NCBI GenBank assembly: GCA_021613375.1
Contig: CM038718.1
Coordinates: 43,444,166 to 43,508,165 of the forward strand
From: Megaleporinus macrocephalus
Taxonomy: Eukaryota > Chordata > Actinopteri > Characiformes > Anostomidae
Direction of reading: 5' to 3'
Length of the DNA: 64,000 bases
A program made the translations under genes and the position numbers. The notes under the pieces are model-generated. The model saw only the letters and a program-made list of their open reading frames with translations. It was not told the DNA's origin and searched no databases. This document shows positions 1 through 11,640 of this stretch, one piece after another; within the stretch, counting starts at the first letter, position 1, and each line of letters starts with the position of its first letter.

Positions 1-106
1 AACCAGAATTCTTCCCAAGCTATTTTGGAGCATTTCTATTGGTCCGTTCATTATGAAACTTTCACACCATGTAAAGAGCAGTTGTTGTGTTTAAATGTTT
101 AAATGA
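1..106 (+). mobile_element. MITE-like dispersed repeat, truncated by window edge
   Basis: This is the middle part of a non-coding element that recurs at 24370-24592, 25183-25416, 39225-39447 and 49955-50163. It shares the phrase about a 'tttggagcatttctattgg' core followed by a 'catgaaactttcac'-type segment. The left end lies outside the window and the right inverted terminus is absent, so this copy is broken on at least one side. Confidence 0.7.
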
Positions 107-884
107 GCACTGTAATTAATGTAAATTTCATTTGGATATACAACAGTATCTTACTGTTTTTTATAATAATTGTAAAATACTAATAAATAATCACACAGCG
201 TATTTACACAGTAATGCAATCAGTTGCCCAATAACAGAAAATAACTAATTTATCAGCATATTACAGTATTTTCTGTCAACCTTTTGAAATATTCACCATC
301 ATCCCTTCACAGTCCAGTCACTATCCACTATATAAACACTATAATGTTTCTTTTAATGATTCCTGTTTTTAATTAAACTGTCCAAACTGCTTCTACTCAT
401 TTAAGTGATAAAATATATGTAGTGGGCGGAGCCAGCCTATTGGGCTCAGCTAAGTTAGGACTCTTTCAGCTCATTCAGTCAGTGCAGAAAGTGCCGGGCA
501 GCTCGTATTGTGTTCATTTTCAAAATAAAGAAAATCTAAATCAGTTATTAGACGAGGAGACGCGAGCTGGTGCATTTACAGCTGATACGTTTGGACTGCA
601 GCTGCGGTGGTCCTCGTGAAAATCAAGAAAAAGGAAGCTGTTAACGTTGCTTCTCCTAATGTTTGCAGCTATATGGTTTTGTCAGTATAATTATTAAACT
701 TTTAAGATATAAGATACTGTTAGTTAGGTCTGTTTCATTTAGTGACTAAATTTAGCAAAGAAACTGTAGCTTGAACAGTGTTGGCTAGCTAGCTGGCTGG
801 CTGGCTAGTTGGTTAGAACCATAAATACATAAATTACTGTCATATACTGTAATTCAATTTACAGTACAATACACTTAAAATAAA
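107..884. other. AT-rich non-coding stretch
   Basis: No recognisable gene. The segment 422-660 is less AT-rich and has a 65-codon open frame starting without an ATG match to anything I know; it is probably part of an old interspersed repeat. A short run of CTGG/CTAG units lies near 785-815. Confidence 0.4.
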
Positions 885-1480
885 TGACAGTAGATGCACT
901 GTTAAATAAGTTAAATACTGGTGTCTCTGCTGCCGGAATTTTACTGTTAATTTACAGATATTTTTTTTATAATTTTTTATTTTATTTTATATTATTTATT
1001 TTATGTTTTATAATATTTATTTTATACTTATTGATGCGCTGTTCAATAACAGTTAAATACTGGTGTCTCTGCTGCTGGAATTTTACTGTTAATTTACAGA
1101 TATTTATTTTATAATTTTTTATTTTATTTTATATTATTTATTTTATGTTTTATAATTTTTTATTTTATACTTATTGATGCGCTGTTCAATAACAGTTAAA
1201 TACTGGCGTCTCTGCTGCTGGAATTTTACTGTTAATTTACAGATAAATTTTTTATTTGTTTTTTGTATTTTATATTATTTATTTTATATTTTATGATATT
1301 TATTTTTTGTATTTTATATTATTTATTTTATACTTTTTGATGCGCTGTTCAATAACAGTTAAATACTGGCGTCTCTGCTGCCGGAATTTTACTGTTAATT
1401 TACAGATAATTTTTTGTATTTTTTATTTTAGATTTTATAATATTTATTTTATATGATTTATTTTATACTTTTTTACAGTG
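885..1480. repeat. Tandem repeat, about 140-165 bp unit, four copies
   Basis: Four units begin near 893, 1033, 1176 and 1339 with a 'gatgcgctgttcaataaca' start, followed by 'actggcgtctctgctg', 'tactgttaatttacagat' and an AT-rich TTTTATATT tail. Unit length grows from about 140 to 164 bp because the AT tail expands. The short open frames here are repeat artefacts. Confidence 0.85.
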
Positions 1481-2278
1481 AGGTGGAAAACCAACTATCG
1501 ACAAAAATGACACGTTTTCATTGGACAGTCGAGTTCCCATTGCAATGGGCCCTATATTAAATGGTGTCATGTGACTCACCATCAGTAACACTGTGTACCA
1601 GGTTTGGCCTGAATTTGACCTCCTAACCTCTCCACTGTCTTCTGCTCTAGCCACGCCAGCGGCCAGCCCCTATAACCACACTGCGGCCTCCAGCATGAAG
1701 GGCAGCCCGAGGTTGCGCCTGTTTTCGCCGGACTACAACTCGCGGTGAAAGGCAGACCCCGAGCGGCCCCTCTTTTTTTCTGGAAGTGCCTTCTCTGCGT
1801 GGGGCGCTCGGGCGGCGCTCGCTCGCGGGCACAGAGTAATAGCTTTTCCCTGATTACAGCTTGCGTTTGCGTTTAATTAGTATTGGTCCTTGCGCTGCGA
1901 CTCTGAAGCGTCAGTGTTCCTGCAGGCCGTGTGTGGAGTGTGTCGGGTACATGCGTGTGGTATTAGTACCAGTGATTGTTTTCGTATTTAATTAATTTAC
2001 TGTTTGCGGAGACGTTTTGTTTTGTTTGGCCGTGTGTGTTTTATATGACTGCCAGTTGTTGTGTTTTTATTCTAAAGGACCGTACATGTGAACGGTGATC
2101 TCCGAGAAACTCAGGACAAACCCTACTATGCGGCACAGACGCTCGGCAGTGCCAACGCTGCCAATCTGAGATACACGCTGTAGCATATTATGTTGTGGTT
2201 GGTGTCGCCACTGAATCCGTCCCGGCTATGAGCGTGAAGTTTATTATTATTATAGTCCTCAATGCGGGAAAGGCATCG
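1481..2278. other. Non-coding, with a CpG-rich patch
   Basis: Positions 1650-1835 are GC- and CpG-rich compared with the surrounding AT-rich DNA. A short frame starts at ATG 1695 and reads MKGSPRLRLFSPDYNSR before a stop that overlaps a possible GTGAAA donor. This could be a small promoter/first exon or simply part of a GC-rich mobile element; I cannot tell which. Downstream DNA to 2278 shows nothing recognisable. Confidence 0.3.
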
Positions 2279-4500
2279 GCCAGTCTGTTGGATCTGTGAT
2301 CGTTTTGTTTCTACTGTGTATTTTGTATGGGGCAGATTCTCACCTCGACTGATGTGAAACAAGTGAAGTCCTCAAACCAACTGCCAACCTTTCACAGTCG
2401 TTAGCCGACATAGTCTTGTCCCTCGTTCAATTTATCATTTCTTTTTTTTTTTTTTTCTTTTTTTTCTTTTTTTAAGCACCATATTAGCTTCATAGGCTCC
2501 CAGTGTGGTGGTGTTAGCCTGAGTCAAAGCATCTCTTCACTTCTGGACATTTGGGGTATGTTGGGGCGAACACAGATCTTGCTCCAGTACAAACTGAGTC
2601 TGTAAAAACTACTCCAGCTCGAGTAGGGCTAGAAAAGAAAAGAGAGAATCTCATTGGGCCGTCACGATTATCCAATGAAAATGAAGAAAATTGATGGATT
2701 ACCTATCCTATGAACCAATCTATCCACACTGTGAACAGGATAATGATAGAACCCTGTTGGGCAGCCTGACTGTTCTCCACTGGGGGGAGCTGTTGTCCTA
2801 CTATGCGGCCAGTCTGTTGGATCTATGATCGTTTTGTTTCTACTGTGTATTTCATATCGTGCAGCTTCTCACTTCGACTAATGTGAAACAAGTCAAGTCC
2901 TCAAACCAACTGCGAACTACTGGTCTGGTTCCAGTACAAACTGGCCAATTAAATAATGGACTGGTTCCGTTACTGGAGCTCCTCTGTTGAAGTTAATCCA
3001 GCCCGAGTATGGCTATAGTTAGTCGTTCTTCTACGTCAAGATTATCCAATGAAAATTGAGAAAATTGATTGATGACCTATCCTATGAACTGATCTATCCA
3101 CACTGTGAACAGGATAATGCTAGAACTCTTGGGCAGGCTGACTGTTCTCTACTAGGGGGAGCTGTTGTGCTACTATGCGGCCAGTCTGTTGGATCTGTGG
3201 TTGTGTTGTTTCTGTGTAATTGGTGGCTCAGAAGTGGAGGTAGGTTTATTTCTGAGCCCGTATGGTGCAGCTTCTCACCTCGACTGATGTGAAACAAGTG
3301 AAGTCCTCAAACCAACCGCCAACCTTTCACAGCCGCTACTGTACACGGAAATTTCGTTTCGTTTTTTTGTCTTAGCACCATATTGGCTTCGTAGACTCCC
3401 AATGTGGTTGTGTTACCCCAGAAATTCAGAAGTGAAGAGATGTTTTAGATCAGGCTATGTTGAGGCGAACACAAGTCCTGTTCCAGTACAAACTGGGCAA
3501 TTAAATAATGGACTGGTTCTGTTACTGGACCTCCTCTGATAAAGCTAGTCCAGCTCGAGTCGGGCTATAGTTAATCTTTCTTTTACATTCAGAAAAGAAA
3601 GAAGGAATCTCATTGGGCCATCAAGATTATCCAATGAAAATTAAGAAAATTGATTGATTAGCTGATTTATCCACACTGTGAACAGGATAATGACAGAACC
3701 CTGTTGGGCAGGCTGACGGTTCTCCACTAGGGGGAGCTGTTACCTACTGTGTGTCCAGTCTGTTGGATCTGTGGTTGTGTTGGTTCTACTGTGTATTTGG
3801 TGGCTCAGAAGTGGCGGGAGGTTTAATTCTGAGGCCGTATGGTGCAGCTTCTCACCTTGACTGATGAGAAACGAGTGAAGTCCTCAAACCAACTGCCAAC
3901 CTTTCACAGTCCCTAGCCGACATAGTCTTGTCCCTCATTCAATTTATCATTTCTTTAATTTTTTTTACTTTTAGCACCATATTAGCTTCGTAGACTCCCA
4001 ATGGGGTGGTGTTAGCTCGAATTAAAACATCTCTTGGGGCATGTTGGGGCGAACACAGATCCTGTTCCAGTACAAACTGGCCAGTTAAAGTCCATTACTG
4101 GACCTCCTCTGGTAAAACTAGTCCAGCTCAAGTCGGGCTATAGTTAGTCGTTCTTCTACATTTAGAAAAGAAGGAATCTCATTGGGCCATCAAGATTATC
4201 CAATGAAAATTAAGAAAATTGATTGATTGCCTGTCTTATGAGCTGATCTATCCACACTGTGAACAGGATAATGACAGAACCCTGTTTGGCAGGCTGACGG
4301 TTCTCCACTAGGGGGAGCTGTTATGCTACTGTGCGGCCAGTCTGTTGGATCTGTGATCGTTTTGTTTCTACTGTGTATTCCGTATCGTGCAGCTTCTCAC
4401 CTCGACCGATGTGAAACAAGTGAAGTCTTCAAACCAACTGCGAACCTTTCACAGCCGCTACTGTACACGGTGTCTGGAGCCGATATTTACAGTAGCAGCT
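2279..4500 (+). repeat. Tandem array of a long unit (full unit about 575 bp), about five copies
   Basis: The phrase 'cagtctgttggatctgtg' recurs near 2281, 2812, 3182, 3757 and 4336 (the second copy reads 'ctatg'). It is each time followed by 'cttctcacctcgactgatg', 'gaaacaagtgaagtcctc' and 'cctttcacag', then 'ttagcaccatatta'. The last two spacings are about 575-579 bp; earlier units are shortened or rearranged. A diverged partial copy sits apart at 6815-7235. Open frames inside are not conserved between units, so I do not call genes. Confidence 0.85.
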
Positions 4501-4925
4501 CTGAAGGAACACCTGGACGTGAGGGTCGTACTGTAAAAGTGACCTAATTGTGAATCGTTTTGATTTTTGTCCCCGCCCTGCGTACCTCAGGGGGCGGGAT
4601 CAGGAGCCGTGAAGTGGCCGGACGACTGCAGCTTCGTATAAAATGAGGAATCGTTTTTTGAGTTTGTTTTAATTCTCTGTTCTTATTGATCCAGCTCCGC
4701 TCGCGTACCGCTCCTGATTTCTAATGTGAGATTCAAGCTTTAAGGAATCGTTCCGTCCTCATCTTCTCAATTTAGGTTGTATATTTTAGATTGCGAGCTT
4801 GCCTGCCCTGAAAGTGTGTGTGTATGTATGTATAATGTACTATTATATATATATGCGTTTATAGAATGCTTTGTTTTGTAACGTTTATTTGCTGATCTTT
4901 ACTAAATAAATGTCCTTTTTACAAA
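4440..4925 (+). other. Possible terminal exon / 3' UTR with polyadenylation signal
   Basis: The last unit of the 575-bp array runs into unique sequence after a 'cctttcacag' that resembles a splice acceptor. An open frame ends with a stop at about 4545, followed by GC-rich sequence with an inverted CCCGCCC / GGGCGGG pair (about 4572-4602) and an AATAAA at 4905-4910 with a T-rich stretch right behind it. This is the arrangement of a 3' end, but no upstream coding exon is recognised; a retroelement end is an equally good explanation. Confidence 0.22.
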
Positions 4926-6060
4926 AACTCAATTGTTTTGACTTATTTAAACTTTAAGGTTACTCAAGGGTGTAGGAGTGCTTTTGACATTGGCGGGGGG
5001 ACAAATTTCCTAATATGAATTAAAGCCCACCCTATCCCCTTTAATATTATCTATATGCTGATTCCACTGTAGGTAAGGTAGTAAATCACTGTATGTTTAG
5101 TGACGGAGAACAACATTTGTGAAATTACAGTAAATTATAAATAAATAAACAAAATATAAAATTATCTGTACGTCTGTTAATTATTAGATAAATCCAATTA
5201 AAGATCACTTTACAAACTAAACAAGATCATCACATTACATGCTACAAACTTTTGAATTATATGTACAGGGTCTGGATTATATACATATAGAACCAAAAAA
5301 TATATTTTTTATTTATTATTTTTTTTATTTATTATTTTTATAAACTTTAACATAAGTTTCATGACAAGACCAGACTAACATTTAATGTCCCAAACAGCAC
5401 CCTCTGGAACATTACATACTGACTACTGAAAGCACTTCTAATGATGCCATCCTTTTCTTTATTTATTAATTTCTTTATTTTATTTGTTTGTTTGTAGTGT
5501 AGTAGTAGTCTGTAGTTTGGGGCGTGGCCAGAGAGTAATGTAACTATGTTTCAGAGTGTTTCTGACTAAAGTTAATATAAACGTTAACTAACCCAAACCC
5601 TCCTAGTCTGTTACCATAACAACACATTATACTAAAGCTGTTGTATTGTAGTGTATATGGTCATCATTGTTATTCACTGCTCTCATCACTGACCTCGCGT
5701 TTAAAGCTGGTGAGAGCTACTCGACGCTCCAGCGAGGGGAGAGCTCGGCTCAGTGAAGCTGCTGACTGCAGGATATTTCTGAACAGGCATCTCAACACAA
5801 GCCTCAACACAGTGAAAGACCCAGACCACCTAACAACCAGAGCCCATTACTAACAAACACGTTGTGTGAATTGTGAAGGCTGCAAAAATTTTAAATAAGT
5901 TTTTAAACAGTTTCTGCTTTTCTGTGGTTTAATTTTTGGGTGGGACAAACCTACCTGTTTCTGATATTGGGTGGGACACGTCCCCCCGGGACCTATCTGA
6001 ATTTAATTTCCATTAAAGCAGGCCTGTTCAAGTCCACCATCACGTTAATGGTAATCGCAA
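4926..6060. other. Non-coding, AT-rich, no gene recognised
   Basis: Includes TTTATT-rich DNA (5290-5345) and two spots (about 4978-5035 and 5935-5995) with related 'gggtgggac' / 'ggcggggggac' wording that may be the two ends of one old mobile element. The open frame at 5641-5853 has no recognisable domain. Confidence 0.35.
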
Positions 6061-6096
6061 AAACCAGGTTATAGATAATAATAATAATAAACAGGT

Positions 6097-6133
<37 letters not shown>

Positions 6134-6660
6134 CAGGTTATATAAAATAATAAACAGGTTATATATAATAGGTTATAGATACTAATAAACCGGTTATAGA
6201 TAATAGATTATAGATACTAATAAACAGGTTAAAGATAATAATAGGTTATAGATAATAATAAACAGGTTATAGAGAGTAATAAATAGGTTATAGATAATAA
6301 TAATAAACAGATTATAGAGAATAATAAACAGTTTATAGATAATAATAAACAGGTTATAGATAATAAATAGGTTATAGATAATAATAAATAGGTTATAGAT
6401 AATAATAAACAGATTATAGAGAATAATAAACAGTTTATAGATAATAATAAACAGGTTATAGATAATAGGTTATAAATAATAAACAGGTTATTCATAATAA
6501 TAAACTGGTTATCGATCATAAATAGGTTATAGATAATAATAAACAGCGTATAGATACTAATAAACAGGTTATAGATAATAAACAGCTTATAGATAATAAA
6601 TAGGTTATAGATAATAAACAGGTTATAGATAATAAACAGGTTATAGATGATAATATAGAA
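6061..6660. repeat. Minisatellite, 21-24 bp unit
   Basis: Repeated 'aataataaacaggttatag' with varying numbers of AAT steps, about 25 units. The minus-strand open frame at 6229-6519 is a translation of this array. Confidence 0.9.
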
Positions 6661-6779
6661 TGAGTACCTCTTTTTGGGATCTGAAAGTGAGGTTAATGTC
6701 TACATTGATCCTGATTTGACACAATTCCTTCTTTCTCAAGGCTAGTTTAGTGAGTGTTCCCTCTATTACACTTTAATTA

Positions 6780-7235
6780 TGTGCCACAGTTTGGGGTTGC
6801 TGTTGACGCCCTGCACTGAAAAGAGATGTATAGTCTTTTCCCTCGTTCAATATCTCATTTCGTTTGTTTTTCTTAGCACCATATTAACTTTGTAGACTCT
6901 CAATGTGCTGTTATTGTCCAGAAGTGCAGATGTTTTGATTCGGGCTGTTTGGGGTATGTTGGGGCAAACACAAGTCCTGTTCCAGTACAAACTGGCCAAT
7001 TAAATAATGGACTGATTCTGTTACTGGACCCCCTCTGGTAAAACTAATACAGCTTATAAAAATAGAAGAAAGAAGAAATGTCATTGGGTCATCAGGATTA
7101 TCTAATTTAAATTAAGAAAAACTGATTAATTATGTATTTTATGAACTGATTTATCAACACTTTAAACAGGATAATGATAGAGCCCTGTTTGGCAAGGCTG
7201 ACTGTTCTCCACAAGGGGGAGCTGTTAGAATGAGC
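6780..7235 (+). repeat. Diverged dispersed copy of the 575-bp repeat
   Basis: Contains the same ordered phrases as the 2.3-4.5 kb array ('ttagcaccatattaac', 'ggcaaacacaagtcctgtt', 'aaataatggactg', 'gaacaggataatgatagag'-like text, and 'ccacaagggggagctgtt') with many substitutions. It shows that the repeat exists outside the array, i.e. it was probably a mobile or segmental unit before it was amplified. Confidence 0.7.
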
Positions 7236-7326
7236 ATCACGGAAAGACACTTTACACTAAGCCAGTAAGTGAACTTGGGCAAGACTCTAAAGTAAATGTG
7301 AAGTAATAACATAAAAGGTTTTGTTT

Positions 7327-7828
7327 CACATTATTATGACCACCAGCTAATACCCAGAGTTGCTGTCATCTGTAGCACTGACAGCAGCTAGATGGACTGG
7401 GAGACTCAATAAGCTCCTGGTAGGTGGTCACAGGTATCTGAAGTCATGCTGACTGCAGTGCATCCCACAGCTGCTGGAGGGAGCGTGAAGGAGGATCTAT
7501 ACAGCCAACACCACCATCCAGGTGGTCCCACAGATGCTCAGTTGGGTTCAAGTCTTGGGAATTAGGGGTCCAGGGTAGTACTTGGAAGTCAGCTGTTCCA
7601 AATAACGTGGAACACTTGTGTGACATGTCGCATTGTCTTGCTGAAGATCCCATCCACCCCAGAGAAGACCACCAGCATGTATGGTGTACGTGATCTGCAA
7701 GGATAGATTCAGACCGAAATCGGTTGAGAGTGTCTTCCATGTGGAAGAGTGGGTCCAGAGAATGCCATGAAAACATTCCCCAGACCAGAACACTGCCATC
7801 TACACGCTAGAGTGGTCATAATAATGTG
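7327..7828 (-). mobile_element. Tc1/mariner element remnant with 17-bp perfect inverted ends
   Basis: The left end 7327-7343 (cacattattatgaccac) is the exact reverse complement of 7812-7828. Between them the minus strand carries pieces of a DDE transposase: DNATCHTS (second catalytic Asp region) in one frame and SQDLNPTEHLWDHL (third acidic residue, Glu of NPTE) in another. A frameshift separates the two, and the N-terminal DNA-binding part and first catalytic Asp are missing. At about 500 bp it is a truncated, inactive derivative of an element that is normally well over 1 kb. Confidence 0.9.
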
Positions 7829-8511
7829 ACTTGGCATTATTTGGCCTCTATGAATTAAAATATCCTTCTTTCAAAACAAGTGCATGATATATAATAACCT
7901 GATGGACAGATCCGGTGTGGCGATCTCTTTGAAGAATCGAATGTCAATATAAGCCGGGCGTAAATTGATCCTTGGTGGCCGTTCGGCTTTTCACCGAAAC
8001 CTGGAGATGAAGTATTTGAGAGAGGCCCTGGGTTATTTCCATGGCATCCATTTGTTCAATATCATTTTCAAATGAGCTGTAGGGGGCAATACGTCCTCAG
8101 TCTCTCCATTTATCTGGTGGACAGCTCGACATGAGGGTCAAGGTGGAGCCGCTGATGGTTTTCATTTGGCCGTGGAGTGAAGAGTGATTATAAAATAGGC
8201 TTCATGTATTCGGCATAGCGCACAGCAGCACTCCGTCATGTAAATAGCCTCTTTTCTAGCAGCGTGAAGCGGAGTCTGTCCCCACTTTCGTCCTCAGATT
8301 TATGGCAGAAGGTGTCCCTTTGTTGACCTGGAGGCCCTGAGTTTCTAGAATTCAGCCGAGGAGAGTGGGCCAGCAATGCCTTTGTGATATTTTAAATGTA
8401 AGCAATCTGGGGGATGTGGATATTAGGCTGTGATCATTAGTGTTCATACCCCAACTCCTCCATCGTCAGGTATCTTGTGGGATATTTGGGGGAAAATAAA
8501 TATGCAGTTGG
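7829..8511. other. Low-copy non-coding DNA
   Basis: No repeat family and no open frame. Normal base composition with scattered CpGs; of the kind expected for unique or conserved non-coding sequence near a developmental or neuronal gene. Conservation cannot be judged here. Confidence 0.3.
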
Positions 8512-9497
8512 TGATAGTGGTGAGAAGGTGATAGTGAGTCACTGTAGTACCATATTGTACCAGAAGAGGTGATAGTGAGTCACTGTAGTACCACTTTGTA
8601 CCTGAGAGGTGATAGTGAGTCACTGTAGTACCATATTGTACCAGAAGAGGTGATAGTGAGTCACTGTCGTACCACTTTGTACCTGAAGAGGTGCTAGTGA
8701 GTCACTGTAGTACCACTTTGTACCTGAAGTGGCGATAGTGAGTCACCGTAGTACCACTTTGTACCTGAAGAGGTGATAGCGAGTCACTGTAGAACCACTT
8801 TGTACCTGAAGAGATGATAATGAGTCACTGTAATACCACTTTGTACCTGAAGAGGTGATAGTGAGTCACTGTAGAACCACTTTGTACCTGAAGAGGTGAT
8901 AGTGAGTCACTGTAGAACCACTTTGTACATGAGGAGGTGATAGTGAGTCACTGTAGAACCACTTTGTACCTGAAGAGGTGATAATGAGTCACTGTAATAC
9001 CACTTTGTACATGTAGAGGTGATAGTGAGTCACTGTAGAACCACTTTGTACATGAGGAGGTGATAGTGAGTCACTGTAGAACCACTTTGTACCTGAAGAG
9101 GTGATAGTGAGTCACTGTAGAACCACTTTGTACCTGAAGAGGTGATAGTGAGTCACTGTAGTACCACTTTGTACCTGAAGAGGTGATAGTGAGTCACTGT
9201 AGAACCACTTTGTACCTGAAGAGGTGATAATGAGTCACTGTAGAACTACTTTGTACCTGAAGAGGTGATAGTGAGTCACTGTAGTACCACTTTATACCTG
9301 AAGAGGTGATAGTGAGTCACTGTAATACCACTTTGTACCTGAAGAGGTATAAATAGTGAGTCACTGTAGAACCACTTTGTACCTGAAGAGGTGATAGTGA
9401 GTCACTGTAACACCACTTTATACCTGAAGAGGTATAAATAGTGAGTCACTGTAGAACCACTTTGTACATGAGGTGGTGATAGTGAGTAACTGTAGCG
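8512..9497 (+). repeat. Minisatellite, 41-bp unit, about 24 copies, one AP-1 motif per unit
   Basis: Unit text: 'gaagaggtgatagtgagtca' followed by 'ctgtagaaccactttgtacc' plus t. Most units carry a perfect TGAGTCA (about 22 of them by eye, for example near 8532, 8573, 8861, 9108, 9272). Two units near 9350 and 9435 have a small 'tataaa' insertion. No coding meaning. Confidence 0.93.
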
Positions 9498-9499
9498 TA

Positions 9500-10075
9500 G
9501 AGTAGAATCAGTCCAACATGTGAGGATGAGGAAGTAGTGCTGCTGCCCCAACGCTGTATTCTAATCTCTTGTCAATCGAGCTTAGATGGCAGTGAATCTT
9601 CTGGTAGAAGGAAGAGTCTAGAGGAGGTGATGTTCTGGATGGGAGGTGTTGTAAATGTCCTGAAGCCTTGGCAGACTGCATCCAGTGATCTGCTCTGCTG
9701 TCCTGATTATGTTCTGGAATTTGACTCGTTCTTGTGAAGTGGAGGAACCAGACTAGATGGTTATGGATGATGATGTGAGGATGGACCTAATGATCGATGT
9801 GTAGAACTGGATCGTCTGCAACGTCTGCAGCAGCTTAAATTCCATCAGGAAGAACTTCCTTCCTGTGCTGTCTTGGCTGTGGACACTGTGTTCCTTTCCC
9901 ACTTCAGATCTCTGGATAAGGTTGATGCCCAGGAACTCCCCAGTGAGGGGGGTGGCGGGGTCTTCAGGATCTTCACCACTAATTCCTTAGAGATACAGTC
10001 ACTGGTGTAGACAAGAAAGAGGGAGGGAGCACACACACAAGCTTGTGGTACTCCAGTACTGAGGGAGTGTGTGTG
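9500..10075 (-). mobile_element. LINE retrotransposon fragment (reverse transcriptase, 3' part)
   Basis: Read on the minus strand, 10075 to 9845 gives LSTGVPQACV..APSLF and YTSDCISKELVVKILK, the region just before the catalytic FADD box of a non-LTR reverse transcriptase. A jump over the FADD box follows, then LSRDLKWE and TAKTAQEG. Further along (9840-9560) come FYTSIIRSILTSS and TSQERVKFQNIIRTAEQITG, the conserved region after the RT. Stops and an internal deletion make it a pseudogene. The style is that of the fish CR1/L2/Rex group; I cannot name the family. Confidence 0.8.
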
Positions 10076-10078
10076 TGT

Positions 10079-10116
<38 letters not shown>
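10058..10116. repeat. Compound (GT)n-(TA)n microsatellite
   Basis: GT run at 10065-10082 followed by an uninterrupted TA run. Confidence 0.95.
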
Positions 10117-10117
<1 letters not shown>

Positions 10118-10339
10118 CATGTATTGTTTTACACAGTGCCCTCCACATCAGTCTACCACAGACCTGCTGCTGCTGTTATGAACGCTCTGAACTCTCTGAG
10201 CTGAACTGAAAGCGGCTGTTACGTTTCAGGAATCGTTCCGCTCTAGAAATTCTGCCGGGCTGACCTGGCACAACACCATGGACCAGTTGGACAGTGGCCA
10301 TCTCAGGTGGAGCTTCAGAAGAGAGAGCTGCAGATAACA

Positions 10340-10490
10340 CCTGACCACAGGCCCGTCTTTCACCACAGCCAGTGCTGGCCAGTGAAGCTAATCACTCCAT
10401 TCAGCTGCTTTCACTGCAAAGGAACACAGTCGGGAAGCCGGTGGAGGAAATACACAGCACACAGGAGTGAAATAAGGCTCACACCCCATC
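10340..10490 (+). repeat. Flank unit 1 of a repeated block
   Basis: The segment around 'cactgcaaaggaacacagtc' and 'ggagtgaaataaggctcaca' is repeated with divergence at 11520-11640 and, partly, 12600-12680. Each copy is directly followed by C-rich CCCAC-type simple repeat, so flank and array were duplicated together. Confidence 0.7.
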
Positions 10491-11425
10491 CCTCCCACAA
10501 CCCATCACCCACCCCCAATGACCCAGGCCCAAATAACCCACCCAGCCCACCCATAACCCACACATTACCCATTAACCCACCAACTCATCCATAACCCATC
10601 ACCCACCCCCAATGACCCAGGCCCAAATAACCCACCCATAACCCACCCATAACCCATTAACCCACCAACTCATCCATAACCCGTTAACCCACCCTCCCCA
10701 AACAAGCCATCACACCTAACTCACCCACTATCAACTCACCCACTCTCAACTCACCCACTCTCAACTCACCCACCCTCAACTCATCCACTCACAACTCTCT
10801 CACCCACCAACAACTCACTCACTCACCCACAACTCACTCACCCACCAACAACTCACTCACTCACCCACAACTCTCTCACCCACCAACAACTCACTCACTC
10901 ACCCACAACTCACTCACCCACCCACAAGTCACCCACCCACAACTCAACCACTCTCAACTCACCCACCCACAACTCATCCACTCTCAACTCAACCACTCAC
11001 AACTCACCCACCCACAACTCATCCACTCTCAACTCACCCACTCTCAACTCACCCACCCACAACTCATCCACTCTCAACTCACCCACCCACAACTCATCCA
11101 CTCTCAACTCAACCACTCACAACTCACCCACCCACAACTCATCCACTCTCAACTCACCCACTCTCAACTCACCCACCCACAACTCATCCACTCTCAACTC
11201 ACCCACTCTCAACTCACCCACCCACAAGTCACCCACCCACAACTCAACCACTCACAACTCACCCACCCACAACTCATCCACTCTCAACTCATCCACCCAC
11301 AACTCTCTCACCCACCAACAACTCACTCACTCACCCACAACTCACTCACCCACTCACAAGTCACCCACCCACAACTCACCCACCCACAACTCACCCACTT
11401 TCAACTCACCCACTCTCAACTCTTA
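10491..11425 (+). repeat. Degenerate minisatellite of CCCACAACTCA / CCACTCTCAACTCA type
   Basis: Units of about 11-14 bp made of CCCAC, CAACTCA and CTCTCAACTCA, with superstructure in which whole blocks recur (for example the text near 10975-11035 and 11095-11155). C-rich strand is the + strand throughout. Confidence 0.93.
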
Positions 11426-11640
11426 TTAGTTAGAGAAACATCTAGTAATTTTTCATGATGTTACTGAGATTTTTCAGTCTGTTTAAAGATATTTGTACTG
11501 ATTTCACTCGACGCTGACCAGTGCAGCTCCTCTACTCACTCATTCCAGCTGCTTCCACTGAAATAGAACACAGTCCTGACGCCAGCGAAGGAAAGACATT
11601 GCAAATGGAAGTGAAATACAGCTCATACCCACTCCCACCC
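11426..11640 (+). repeat. Flank unit 2 between the two CCCAC arrays
   Basis: Contains 'catctagtaatttttcatga' and the 'gaacacagtc' / 'ggaagtgaaatacagctcat' text that matches flank units 1 (10340-10490) and 3 (12560-12690). Confidence 0.7.
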
